Shown in pieces: positions 1 to 7,834 of a stretch of 64,000 nt of DNA. Under the pieces are notes generated by a model. It made no database searches. It was not told the DNA's origin and saw nothing but the letters and a program-made list of their open reading frames with translations. Position 1 is the stretch's first letter. Each line of letters begins with the position of its first letter. Location of the stretch: contig NZ_PPQD01000034.1 of assembly GCF_002901825.1 (NCBI RefSeq), positions 128,545-192,544 on the forward strand, given 5' to 3'. A program made the position numbers and the translations under genes. The stretch is from Mammaliicoccus sciuri. Its GTDB lineage: Bacteria; Bacillota; Bacilli; Staphylococcales; Staphylococcaceae.

Positions 1-1
1 A

Positions 2-604
2 TATGAAAAAAATACAAACGGTAGAGATTTTGTATTTGGTGTAGTATTAGGTACAGTAGTAGGCGGAATTGTTGGTTTATTACTAGCACCTAAATCAGGG
101 AAAGAACTACAAGATGATTTAAGTGAGAAATCAAACAAAATTATCGATGACGTTAAAACTAAAACTGACGACTTAAAAGTTCAAGCTCAATCTAAAGCTG
201 AAGAAATCAAAACACAAGCTGAAGAAAAGAAAGAAGAAGTCAAAACTAAAGTTGAAGATAAAAAAGCACAAGCGAGCGAAAAAGCAGAAGAAGTGAAAGC
301 TAAAGCTGCTGATAAAAAAGAAGAAGCTAGTCAAAAAGCGGAAGAAGTAAAAGCTAAAGCTACAGATAAAAAAGAAGAAGTTAAAACAAAAGCTTCAGAA
401 AAGAAAACAGAAACTAAGAAAAAAGCAGAAGAAGTAAAATCTAAACAAGCTGAAAAGAAAGCTAACAAAGGCGTTGTAACAGCTGACGATGTAGGCGATG
501 AAGAATTAAAAGCACAAAAAGGTGCGATTAAATCTGAAGTAGAAAATGAAGACTTAAAAGGTCCAAAAACAGTTGTAGAGAAAAAAACTTTCGATAAAAA
601 ATAA
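2..604 (+). CDS. YtxH-domain general stress protein, 5' truncated by window edge
   Basis: The reading frame is open from base 2, so the gene starts upstream of the window; 200 residues are visible. The N-terminal part has the YtxH signature: a glycine-rich hydrophobic segment (about residues 10-30) followed by LLLAPKSGKE. This is typical of small envelope-associated general stress proteins. Residues about 35-155 are a highly charged Lys/Glu/Ala tail built from recurring KAEEVKAKA-(A/T)DKKEE blocks. The tail should form long amphipathic helices or an LEA-like disordered region, followed by a non-repetitive acidic end (DDVGDEELKAQKG). An internal ATG at 293 gives a shorter ORF, but it has no clear ribosome-binding site and would miss the YtxH segment. 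The molecular function of YtxH proteins is not established. A strong terminator follows. Confidence 0.8.
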   Translation, partial: YEKNTNGRDFVFGVVLGTVVGGIVGLLLAPKSGKELQDDLSEKSNKIIDDVKTKTDDLKVQAQSKAEEIKTQAEEKKEEVKTKVEDKKAQASEKAEEVKAKAADKKEEASQKAEEVKAKATDKKEEVKTKASEKKTETKKKAEEVKSKQAEKKANKGVVTADDVGDEELKAQKGAIKSEVENEDLKGPKTVVEKKTFDKK

Positions 605-637
605 TAAATAAGTGATGTATAACGCATATTATTTGTA

Positions 638-676
638 CTACCGAAAAGTTATAACATAACTTTTCGGTAGTTTTTT
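638..676 (+). terminator. Intrinsic terminator of the YtxH-like gene
   Basis: A perfect 15-bp stem (638-652 with 656-670), with a 3-base loop and a T-run, lies 34 bp after the stop codon. Confidence 0.9.
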
Positions 677-761
677 ATATTGTAATGAACACCATTATAA
701 ATTAAAATATACTTTATTAGTCTGATTAGTAATAAACTTTAATATTTTTGAGATGTTGGGG

Positions 762-790
762 TTGAATCAGATCATTTTAATTGTTATACT
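762..790 (+). promoter_or_regulatory. Predicted sigma-A promoter of aroA
   Basis: TTGAAT (762-767) and TATACT (785-790) are separated by 17 bp. They lie about 70 bp upstream of the aroA start, leaving an untranslated leader in which I recognise no riboswitch. Confidence 0.55.
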
Positions 791-861
791 AACATCTAAT
801 TACTTATATATTTTATCGCTTTAAAGTATGTGAGTTAAATTGTTTACATGAGGTGAAAAGG

Positions 862-1941
862 ATGTCAAATGAATTAGAGAATTTAAGAAAAAGAATTGAA
901 GGTATTAATGATGAAATTTTAGCTTTATTACAAGAGCGTGGTACTTTAGCTAAAAAAATTGGTGAAGAAAAACGTAAACAAGGTACTCAAGTATATGATC
1001 CACAACGTGAAAAAGAAATGTTAAATCATTTAATTGATAATAACCAAGGACCATATAACGACAATACTATTAAGCAATTATTTAAAGAGATCTTTAAAGC
1101 TTCTACTGACTTACAAAAATCTGAAAATGAAAAACATTTATATGTTTCTCGTAAATTAAAACCAGAAGATACTATTGTACAATTCGACAATGGTGCAATT
1201 ATTGGTAATAATAAAAAATCATTCGTATTCGGGCCGTGTTCTGTAGAATCACAAGAACAAGTTGATACTGTTGCGAAAGAATTAGCTGATAGAGGCGAAA
1301 AATTCATTAGAGGTGGCGCATTTAAACCACGTACTTCTCCTTATGACTTCCAAGGTTTAGGTGAAGAAGGATTAAAAATTCTTAAAAATACTAAAGATAA
1401 ATACGGTTTAAATATCGTAAGTGAAATTGTAAATCCTGCACACTTTGAAATGGCTGATGAATACTTAGATGTATTCCAAATTGGTGCAAGAAACATGCAA
1501 AACTTTGAGTTATTAAAAGAAGCAGGTAAAACAAACAAACCTATCTTATTAAAACGTGGTCTTTCTGCAACTATCGAAGAATTCATTTACGCTGCAGAAT
1601 ATATTCATTCACAAGGTAACAATAATATTATCTTATGTGAACGTGGTATTAGAACATATGAAAAAGCTACAAGAAACACATTAGATATTTCAGCAGTTCC
1701 AATTTTAAAGCAAGGTACACATCTACCAGTTATGGTAGACGTTACGCATAGTACTGGTCGTAAAGACATCATGCTACCATGTGCTAAAGCTGCATTAGCA
1801 GTTGGAGCTGACGGTGTAATGGCAGAAGTACATCCTGATCCATCAGTAGCGTTAAGTGACGCTGGACAACAAATGGACTTAAATGAATTTGACGCATTCT
1901 ACAAAGAAATCGTTGAAGCTGCTAAATTATACGAAAAATAA
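862..1941 (+). CDS. aroA: Bifunctional chorismate mutase / DAHP synthase
   Basis: The 359-residue protein catalyses the first step of aromatic amino-acid synthesis, condensing phosphoenolpyruvate with erythrose 4-phosphate to DAHP. Residues 1-90 form a helical AroQ-type chorismate mutase domain ([20 protein letters not shown]), which in this family acts mainly as a feedback sensor for chorismate and prephenate. The rest is a class I DAHP synthase barrel with [22 protein letters not shown] and [11 protein letters not shown] chose ATG 862 because GAGGTG (850-855) is spaced correctly for it; a GTG at 853 overlaps that site. In staphylococci the gene is often called aroA(G). It is monocistronic between two terminators and lies just upstream of ccpA, as in other Firmicutes. 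Confidence 0.95.
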   Translation: MSNELENLRKRIEGINDEILALLQERGTLAKKIGEEKRKQGTQVYDPQREKEMLNHLIDNNQGPYNDNTIKQLFKEIFKASTDLQKSENEKHLYVSRKLKPEDTIVQFDNGAIIGNNKKSFVFGPCSVESQEQVDTVAKELADRGEKFIRGGAFKPRTSPYDFQGLGEEGLKILKNTKDKYGLNIVSEIVNPAHFEMADEYLDVFQIGARNMQNFELLKEAGKTNKPILLKRGLSATIEEFIYAAEYIHSQGNNNIILCERGIRTYEKATRNTLDISAVPILKQGTHLPVMVDVTHSTGRKDIMLPCAKAALAVGADGVMAEVHPDPSVALSDAGQQMDLNEFDAFYKEIVEAAKLYEK

Positions 1942-1956
1942 TTTTCATATACATCG

Positions 1957-1994
1957 ACTGGCGAAAAGTTATCATAACTTTTCGCCAGTTTTTA
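1957..1994 (+). terminator. Intrinsic terminator of aroA
   Basis: A long perfect inverted repeat (arms 1957-1972 and 1974-1989) is followed by TTTTT. Its core GAAAAGTTAT closely resembles the terminator at 638-676 upstream of the same gene. Confidence 0.9.
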
Positions 1995-2136
1995 TGTTGT
2001 AAATCAACACATGTTCGTTTGTTTTCTGAAAAACTATTTACAATTTACACAATGCTCAAAAATATTAGAGCAATTGTATCGACAACACCTCTATAATCTT
2101 TTATAATTGTTAATTGTGAGTTCGCTTTCATATATT

Positions 2137-2165
2137 TTGAAAACATTATGAAAACGTGCTAGAAT
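2137..2165 (+). promoter_or_regulatory. Predicted ccpA promoter
   Basis: TTGAAA (2137-2142), a 17-bp spacer and TAGAAT (2160-2165) form a good sigma-A promoter. A GAAAAC motif lies in the spacer (2150-2155) and a cre site lies just downstream. Confidence 0.6.
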
Positions 2166-2170
2166 AAAGT

Positions 2171-2184
2171 AGAAAACGTTTTCA
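2171..2184 (+). promoter_or_regulatory. cre operator overlapping the predicted ccpA start point
   Basis: AGAAAACGTTTTCA matches the CcpA-binding consensus TGNAANCGNWNNCA at every fixed position but the first. Its core GAAAACGTTTTC is a perfect palindrome. It begins about 6 bp after the -10 box, where bound CcpA would block transcription, so ccpA is probably autoregulated. Confidence 0.7.
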
Positions 2185-2199
2185 AGATAGGAGGATATT

Positions 2200-3189
2200 A
2201 TGACTGTAACAATATATGATGTTGCAAGAGAAGCAAAAGTATCAATGGCAACAGTTTCACGTGTAGTGAATGGCAACCAAAATGTAAAGCCTTCAACACG
2301 TGATAAAGTAAATGAAGTAATTAAAAGATTAAATTATAGACCTAATGCTGTAGCTAGAGGTTTAGCAAGTAAGAAAACAACAACTGTTGGGGTAATTATT
2401 CCTGACATTTCAAATGTTTATTATTCTGAATTAGCTCGTGGTTTAGAAGATATTGCTACTATGTATAAATATCATACAATCATTTCAAATTCTGATAATG
2501 ATAGTGAAAAAGAACAAGAGATATTTAATAATTTATTAAGTAAACAAGTTGACGGCATTATTTTCTTAGGTGGTACTTTAACAGATGAAACAGTAGACCT
2601 TATTGATAAATCATCAGTACCAGTAGTCGTATCAGGTACGAATGATAAAGACTCTAAACTTGCTTCAGTTAACATTAACTATACAGAAGCTAGTAAAGAA
2701 ATTGCTGAGTCATTGATTAAGAAAGGTGCTAAGAAATTTGCATTTGTAGGTGGAGGATATTCAGAAAAAGCACAAGATGATGCTTTTAAAGGATTAGAAC
2801 TTGCACTTCAAGAAGCTGGACTTGAAATCGAAGACAATGCTAAATTTGTTGGTAATGAAACATATAAAGATGGTAGTCGTGCTTATGAGGCTGTTTCTCA
2901 AGATAAGCCGGATGTTATTTTATGTATTAGTGATGAACAAGCAATTGGTATTGTACACGCAGCACAAGATGCAGGCGTTAATGTACCAAATGATTTACAA
3001 GTTGTAAGTTTCAATAATACAAGATTAGTTCATATGGTTAGACCTCAATTATCAAGTGTGACACAACCATTATATGATATTGGTGCAGTTGGTATGAGAT
3101 TATTAACTAAATATATGAATGATGAACAAATTGATGAACCTAATGTGATTTTACCTTATAGAGTAGAATATAGAGGTACAACTAAATAA
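2200..3189 (+). CDS. ccpA: Catabolite control protein A (LacI family)
   Basis: The 329-residue regulator has an N-terminal LacI helix-turn-helix and hinge ([18 protein letters not shown], residues 3-20, then [16 protein letters not shown]). A periplasmic-binding-protein-like core follows and, in this family, contacts HPr phosphorylated on serine 46. CcpA with HPr-Ser-P binds cre sites to repress or activate carbon-catabolism genes. The length is standard for CcpA. The ribosome-binding site AGGAGG precedes ATG 2200. Location downstream of aroA and beside the acu/acs acetate genes is the conserved Firmicute arrangement; acsA in this window carries a consensus cre site, so it is a probable target. 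Confidence 0.97.
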   Translation: MTVTIYDVAREAKVSMATVSRVVNGNQNVKPSTRDKVNEVIKRLNYRPNAVARGLASKKTTTVGVIIPDISNVYYSELARGLEDIATMYKYHTIISNSDNDSEKEQEIFNNLLSKQVDGIIFLGGTLTDETVDLIDKSSVPVVVSGTNDKDSKLASVNINYTEASKEIAESLIKKGAKKFAFVGGGYSEKAQDDAFKGLELALQEAGLEIEDNAKFVGNETYKDGSRAYEAVSQDKPDVILCISDEQAIGIVHAAQDAGVNVPNDLQVVSFNNTRLVHMVRPQLSSVTQPLYDIGAVGMRLLTKYMNDEQIDEPNVILPYRVEYRGTTK

Positions 3190-3197
3190 TATAGAAA

Positions 3198-3371
3198 GAC
3201 GAGAGCGGGACAGAAATCTAATTTATATAAAATGATTTCGTAGTCCCGCCCCGGGAAGGATGACTAGAGTTGAAAAAAGCTTGGTACAAGCGCATTTTCA
3301 ATTCAGACATCTACTGCCAAGTTGCAAAAAGAGACTGAGACATTACATTATGTCCCAGTCTCGTCTTTTTT
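3198..3371 (+). repeat. Structured intergenic element between convergent ccpA and acuC
   Basis: About 170 bp without an ORF but rich in self-complementarity. GCGGGAC (3205-3211) pairs with GTCCCGC (3243-3249), with an inner GAAATC/GATTTC pair (3213-3218, 3234-3239). A middle arm CTTGGTA pairs with TGCCAAG. A terminator-like hairpin (3331-3360, with one mismatch) ends in a T-run. The phrase GGGACAGAAATC...GATTTCGTAGTCCCGCC resembles a dispersed intergenic repeat that I recall from staphylococcal genomes; this is from memory and was not checked by search. The last hairpin is flanked by A-rich and T-rich tracts, so it can terminate both genes. Confidence 0.6.
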
Positions 3372-3376
3372 TACAT

Positions 3377-4522
3377 TTAATCAAACCAATCTAATATTCT
3401 TAGTTTAGTATTATTATTTTTTTCTGTTATTTCTTTTCTTCTAGGTATGTCAGTATAGTCTTCTTTTTCATCTATCCAAGTTGAAGGTAGTGGTAATGGT
3501 GCGTGTGGTTGGTATTTTTGTAACCATGAATCTGGTATTGATCCTTCAGGTGTTTCTAGGTCATTTAGTGCAAACCATACATGTGACCACGCTCTAGGTA
3601 CAACGCGCCATATATTATAGCCACCGCCTCCAATCATAATGATTTTGCCATCACAATATTTATCAGCTAAACCTTTAACGATATATGGTATTTTATACAA
3701 TGTATCAAGTGTGCAACTTAAATGTGTGAGTGGATCTAAATAATGTATATCCACACCATTTACACTTAGTATGACATCTGGTTTATATGCTTTACAAACT
3801 GCTTCTACTGTATCTTTAAAAACGTCTATGTATGAATCGTCTTCTGTATAAGCATCTAATGGTACATTGACAGTCGTTCCAAATCCTTTGCCATCACCGC
3901 GTTCTGTTAACGCACCAGTGCCTGGAAATAAGTATCGACCAGTTTCATGTATAGAATAGTTCATGACATCTTCGTTTGTATAAAATGACCATTGTACGCC
4001 ATCGCCGTGATGTGCGTCTGTATCAATATATAAGACACGTTGATTATACTTTGATTGCATGTATTGAATGGCAACAGCACTGTCATTATATATACAAAAT
4101 CCGCTCGCTTTACCTTTAAAGCCATGATGTAAGCCACCGCCAAGATGGCATGCTCTTGTTGCTTCTCCAGTCATAACGGCATCTACTGCACTTAAAGTTC
4201 CACCAACAACACGTGCACTATTTTCATGCATATTTATAAATTGTGGCGTGTCTTCAGAATTTAATCCGTATTTATCATATTCTTTTAATGGTAAATCACC
4301 ATTACCAGCTTTCTTTATTGCTTCTATATAATTTGGTTCATGTACGAGTTGAAGTTCTTCATCAGTCGCTACCCGAGGTGAAATAATATGTGCTTCGGTT
4401 AATACACCTAAATCAAAGAGTAAATCAGTTGTTAATTTAAGTCTCATTTGATTGAAAGGGTGACTATCTGAAAAACGATATTTCAATAAATCTTCAGAAT
4501 ATACATATTTAACATTAGTCAT
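3377..4522 (-). CDS. acuC: Acetoin utilisation protein AcuC, histone-deacetylase family
   Basis: The 381-residue protein belongs to the class I/II zinc deacetylase fold. Visible motifs are the His pair HLGGGLHHG (H132, H133), the zinc-ligand segment DTDAHHGDGVQW (D169, H171), VNGVDIHYLDPLTH and the C-terminal GGGGYN. In Bacillus subtilis AcuC deacetylates and so reactivates the acetyl-CoA synthetase AcsA; that role is inferred here from family and from linkage to acuA and acsA. The start overlaps the end of acuB by 8 bp, so the two are translationally coupled. It is the last gene of the acuABC operon, and its stop lies next to a bidirectional hairpin. Confidence 0.95.
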   Translation of the reverse strand: MTNVKYVYSEDLLKYRFSDSHPFNQMRLKLTTDLLFDLGVLTEAHIISPRVATDEELQLVHEPNYIEAIKKAGNGDLPLKEYDKYGLNSEDTPQFINMHENSARVVGGTLSAVDAVMTGEATRACHLGGGLHHGFKGKASGFCIYNDSAVAIQYMQSKYNQRVLYIDTDAHHGDGVQWSFYTNEDVMNYSIHETGRYLFPGTGALTERGDGKGFGTTVNVPLDAYTEDDSYIDVFKDTVEAVCKAYKPDVILSVNGVDIHYLDPLTHLSCTLDTLYKIPYIVKGLADKYCDGKIIMIGGGGYNIWRVVPRAWSHVWFALNDLETPEGSIPDSWLQKYQPHAPLPLPSTWIDEKEDYTDIPRRKEITEKNNNTKLRILDWFD

Positions 4523-5159
4523 TTTTTATACCAAACGGATAGATGACATGGTAATCTTGTTCTTCTAATAATTTGTATATTTTCTCTGGATTCATTGATT
4601 TCACTCGTAACATCAGGTATCTCTTATTAATATCTTGTTGATCTGCATATGCTAAAACGTTTAAGATATCAATATTTTGTTCTTTAAATATTCTAGTAAT
4701 ATCATGAAGTGCGCCAACTTTATCATCAATATGTACTTCAATAATAGAACCAGGCATAGTCACACCTGTAAGTTCTAAAAATGTATTGAGCATGTCTTTT
4801 TGGGTAACGATACCAATTACTTTATTATCTCGAATAACTGGAATTGAACCAATAGACATTTCATAAAAATCTAGTGCAATATCTTCTACGAAATCAAGTG
4901 GATGGCAACGTATCACATTACGTCTCATTATTTTTGAAACAGATAATGACAAACTTTTGTTGGGCTCGTCATCAGATAATATACTAGGCAGAGCCATTTT
5001 TATATCTCTATCAGAAATAATACCGAGTAAATGATCTTCTTCATCAATAATCGGTAAATGTCTAATTTCTTTTTGTGTCATTAATACTAAAGCATCTTCA
5101 ATAGATTTATCACTTTGTATTGTTGTACAAGGTGATGTCATAATTTTTTCAACTAACAT
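4515..5159 (-). CDS. acuB: AcuB-like protein, tandem CBS domains plus ACT domain
   Basis: The 214 residues match the usual AcuB length. Two CBS domains (about residues 1-60 and 75-130, each with repeated PI-GI-D/K sequence such as LLGIISDRDI and VIGIVTQKDM) are followed by an ACT domain beginning EVHIDDKVGALHDI. CBS pairs usually bind adenine nucleotides and ACT domains bind small ligands, so a ligand-sensing role in the acetyl-CoA synthetase acetylation switch is plausible, but AcuB's biochemical role is not established. The gene lies between acuA (15 bp upstream) and acuC (8-bp overlap). The ribosome-binding site on the minus strand is GGGGGT before ATG 5159. Confidence 0.9.
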   Translation of the reverse strand: MLVEKIMTSPCTTIQSDKSIEDALVLMTQKEIRHLPIIDEEDHLLGIISDRDIKMALPSILSDDEPNKSLSLSVSKIMRRNVIRCHPLDFVEDIALDFYEMSIGSIPVIRDNKVIGIVTQKDMLNTFLELTGVTMPGSIIEVHIDDKVGALHDITRIFKEQNIDILNVLAYADQQDINKRYLMLRVKSMNPEKIYKLLEEQDYHVIYPFGIKND

Positions 5160-5174
5160 AAATTCAAACCCCCT

Positions 5175-5810
5175 CTAAAAGAAAAATCTATTCATAAATC
5201 TGAGTTTATCAAATGCTTCCATTTGTTCTTGTTGAATATTTTGTCCAATCCTTGCCATTAGGCTATTAGCTGGATGACTAATTATTTCAGGGTCGTCTGT
5301 TGCAAACACTTCTAATCCACCTTCAGCCATCATTTTATGCATGATTTTTTGATATTGATAAACATCTAAACCACTGTTTTTTAAATCCCAATGCCAATAA
5401 TATTCAGTTGTAATGACGATGAAATCTTCCATTTCAGGCGCTTTCATAGCAAGTTGAAGCATTTTTTTACCTAGACCATATTTACGATAATCTAAAGACA
5501 ATTCAATAGCACCTAACTCTAGAATATACGGTAAATTACCATCAGACCATCTTTCTAATGGGTCAGGGTATAAGTATGTCGTATAACCGATAATATGTTG
5601 ATCAATACGTGCGATAATTATTCTTCCTTCAGGCAATTCAGCAATTTCAATAATGGCTTCAAATTGTTCTTTAGATACTCTAAAACTATTGAGTCCTTCA
5701 TCAAAAGTCATGTTTCGTAATTCATCTGGATGTACAGGTCCTTCAACGATAATATCTGTGTCTTTATCATAGGGGACAGTTTCAGATATAAAAGTCTTCT
5801 TGAATTCCAA
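5175..5810 (-). CDS. acuA: Protein acetyltransferase AcuA (GNAT family)
   Basis: The protein has 211 residues from a TTG start at 5810, preceded on the minus strand by AAAGGAGGT. An in-frame ATG at 5873 would put this ribosome-binding site inside the gene, and the shorter form matches the known AcuA length. The GNAT acetyl-CoA-binding segment is YRKYGLGKKMLQLAM, with LELGAIELSLDY before it. In B. subtilis AcuA acetylates the active-site lysine of AcsA and switches it off. Here it is transcribed divergently from acsA, which fits that partnership. It is the first gene of acuABC. Confidence 0.93.
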   Translation of the reverse strand: MEFKKTFISETVPYDKDTDIIVEGPVHPDELRNMTFDEGLNSFRVSKEQFEAIIEIAELPEGRIIIARIDQHIIGYTTYLYPDPLERWSDGNLPYILELGAIELSLDYRKYGLGKKMLQLAMKAPEMEDFIVITTEYYWHWDLKNSGLDVYQYQKIMHKMMAEGGLEVFATDDPEIISHPANSLMARIGQNIQQEQMEAFDKLRFMNRFFF

Positions 5811-5838
5811 TGTTGTACCTCCTTTCATTAAGTATGAT

Positions 5839-5866
5839 ATTCTATATTTGCAATATGTATTTTGAA
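5839..5866 (-). promoter_or_regulatory. Possible acuABC promoter
   Basis: On the minus strand TTCAAA (5866-5861) and TAGAAT (5844-5839) are separated by 16 bp, just upstream of the acuA ribosome-binding site. It diverges from the acsA promoter. Confidence 0.4.
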
Positions 5867-5879
5867 TAATCAAATTTTT

Positions 5880-5909
5880 TTGAAAAGTATCATCTATTTA
5901 TATTATAAT
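5880..5909 (+). promoter_or_regulatory. Predicted acsA promoter
   Basis: TTGAAA (5880-5885) and TATAAT (5904-5909) are 18 bp apart, about 50 bp upstream of acsA. Confidence 0.55.
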
Positions 5910-5924
5910 GTAAATAGGCTTTAT

Positions 5925-5938
5925 TGAAAACGATTACA
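5925..5938 (+). promoter_or_regulatory. Consensus cre site downstream of the acsA promoter
   Basis: TGAAAACGATTACA matches TGNAANCGNWNNCA at all fixed positions. It begins about 16 bp after the -10 box, a position at which CcpA represses by blocking transcription. This fits catabolite repression of acetate assimilation. Confidence 0.8.
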
Positions 5939-5959
5939 TTCATAAAAGGGGAGATTTAA

Positions 5960-7672
5960 ATGAAAGTCGAAGTTTACGAAGCATTAAATGATTCTTATAA
6001 CCTTGCTGATTATGATGAAACAGTAAAAAATCATAATTGGAAAGATATCGAAAAGAATTTCAGTTGGAGTGAAACTGGAAAAATAAATATGGCTTACGAA
6101 TGTATCGATCGTCATGTAGACAATGGTAAAGGGGACAAAATTGCACTTCATTATAAAGATAGCAATAGACAAGATAGTTATACATTTAAAGAATTACAAA
6201 TCGCGAGTAATAAAGCTGCAAATGTCTTGAAAAATGAAGCGAATGTACAAAAAGGTGATAGAGTATTTATATTTATGCCTAGAACACCTGAATTATATTT
6301 CTCTTTATTAGGTACTTTGAAGATTGGGGCTATCGTAGGACCATTATTCGAAGCTTTTATGGAAAAAGCAGTTAAAGACAGATTAGAAAATAGTGAAGCT
6401 AAAGTGATCATTACGACGAATGATTTAGTTGGTAGAATTCCGAAAGATGAATTACCAAACCTTGAACATATTGTCGTTGTAGATGACGAAGTAAGTGATG
6501 AATACATTGATTTCAATCAATCATTTGAACAAGCAAGTGATGAATTTGATATTGAATGGTTAGATAGAGAAGATGGTTTGATCTTACATTATACATCAGG
6601 TTCTACAGGACAACCTAAAGGTGTATTACATGTTCAAGAGGCTATGATCGTACATTATATATCTGGTAAATATGTATTAGACTTTAAAGAAGATGACGTT
6701 TATTGGTGTACAGCTGACCCAGGTTGGGTAACAGGCACATCATACGGTATCTTTAGTCCATGGTTAAATGGTGTTACAAATTGCATTGTCGGTGGAAGAT
6801 TTTCGCCTGAAGGTTGGTATGACTTTATTCAAACATATGGCGTAACAATTTGGTATACAGCACCAACAGCACTACGTATGTTAATGGGTGCTGGTGATGA
6901 TGTTGTTAGTAAGTATGATCTTTCATCATTAAGACATGTGCTTTCAGTTGGTGAACCATTAAACCCTGAAGTTATTAAATGGGCACATAACGTATTTAAT
7001 CATAGAGTACATGATACATGGTGGATGACTGAAACAGGTGGACATATGATTGTAAACTATCCTTCTATGGATATACGTGCTGGTTCGATGGGTAAACCAT
7101 TACCAGGTATTGAAGCAGCAATTGTAGATGATCAAGGTAATGAATTACCACCGAATAGAATGGGTAACTTAGCCCTTAAAAAAGGTTGGCCATCAATGAT
7201 GAGAACAATTTGGAATAATCAACCTAAATACGATTCTTACTTTATCAATGATGAGTGGTATGTTTCAGGAGATTCTGCATATAAAGATGAAGATGGTTAT
7301 TACTGGTTCCAAGGTAGAGTTGATGATGTAATTATGACTGCTGGTGAACGTGTAGGTCCATTTGAGGTTGAATCTAAACTCGTTGAACATCCAGCTGTTG
7401 CTGAAGCGGGTGTTATCGGTAAACCTGACCCAGTAAGAGGTGAAATTATTAAAGCATTTATTGCTTTAAGAGATGGCTATGAAGAATCAGACGAACTTAA
7501 AGAAGAAATTAGAAAGTTTGTTAAAGAAGGATTAGCTGGTCATGCAGCACCTCGTGAAATTGAATTTAAAGATAAATTACCTAAGACACGTTCAGGTAAA
7601 ATTATGAGACGTGTACTTAAAGCATGGGAATTAGATTTACCAGCAGGTGACTTATCTACGCTTGAAGATTAA
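5960..7672 (+). CDS. acsA: Acetyl-CoA synthetase (AMP-forming)
   Basis: The 570-residue enzyme activates acetate to acetyl-CoA through an acetyl-AMP intermediate. It has the adenylate-forming core motif HYTSGSTGQPKG, the hinge region SGDSAYKDEDGYYWFQGRVD and the C-terminal lysine motif RSGKIMRR (K547). That lysine is the residue acetylated by AcuA-type enzymes and deacetylated by AcuC in B. subtilis. The length agrees with Gram-positive AcsA proteins rather than the roughly 650-residue Acs of enterobacteria. The ribosome-binding site AGGGGAG precedes ATG 5960. The divergent acuABC operon supplies the modifying enzymes, and the upstream cre site predicts repression when preferred sugars are present. 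Confidence 0.96.
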   Translation: MKVEVYEALNDSYNLADYDETVKNHNWKDIEKNFSWSETGKINMAYECIDRHVDNGKGDKIALHYKDSNRQDSYTFKELQIASNKAANVLKNEANVQKGDRVFIFMPRTPELYFSLLGTLKIGAIVGPLFEAFMEKAVKDRLENSEAKVIITTNDLVGRIPKDELPNLEHIVVVDDEVSDEYIDFNQSFEQASDEFDIEWLDREDGLILHYTSGSTGQPKGVLHVQEAMIVHYISGKYVLDFKEDDVYWCTADPGWVTGTSYGIFSPWLNGVTNCIVGGRFSPEGWYDFIQTYGVTIWYTAPTALRMLMGAGDDVVSKYDLSSLRHVLSVGEPLNPEVIKWAHNVFNHRVHDTWWMTETGGHMIVNYPSMDIRAGSMGKPLPGIEAAIVDDQGNELPPNRMGNLALKKGWPSMMRTIWNNQPKYDSYFINDEWYVSGDSAYKDEDGYYWFQGRVDDVIMTAGERVGPFEVESKLVEHPAVAEAGVIGKPDPVRGEIIKAFIALRDGYEESDELKEEIRKFVKEGLAGHAAPREIEFKDKLPKTRSGKIMRRVLKAWELDLPAGDLSTLED

Positions 7673-7684
7673 TTTAAATAAAGT

Positions 7685-7714
7685 TCACGTCATATAATTG
7701 GCGTGATCTTTTTT
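7685..7714 (+). terminator. Intrinsic terminator of acsA
   Basis: An 8-bp stem (TCACGTCA 7685-7692 with TGGCGTGA 7699-7706, one G-U pair) is followed by a T-run. Confidence 0.75.
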
Positions 7715-7767
7715 ACGGGAAATTTGAATAAAAGTAGCTTACATATCGACTTTTATGAGTGAATTGT

Positions 7768-7790
7768 ATATCCTAATAGTGTTAGGATAT
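7768..7790 (+). promoter_or_regulatory. Perfect inverted repeat upstream of fhs
   Basis: ATATCCTA (7768-7775) and TAGGATAT (7783-7790) form a perfect 8-bp palindrome with a 7-base centre, 45 bp before the fhs start. No T-run follows, so it is not a terminator. It could be an operator or an mRNA hairpin; I do not recognise the binding protein. Confidence 0.35.
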
Positions 7791-7834
7791 GTCATTTAAT
7801 ATTTAATTTGTAATATAAATTTAAGGAGTGAACG

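Noticed and set aside
331-627. Minus-strand ORF opposite the YtxH-like gene
   Set aside because: The Lys/Glu codons of the sense strand read as Ser/Phe/Leu codons on the other strand, which opens a frame by composition. It has no ribosome-binding site.
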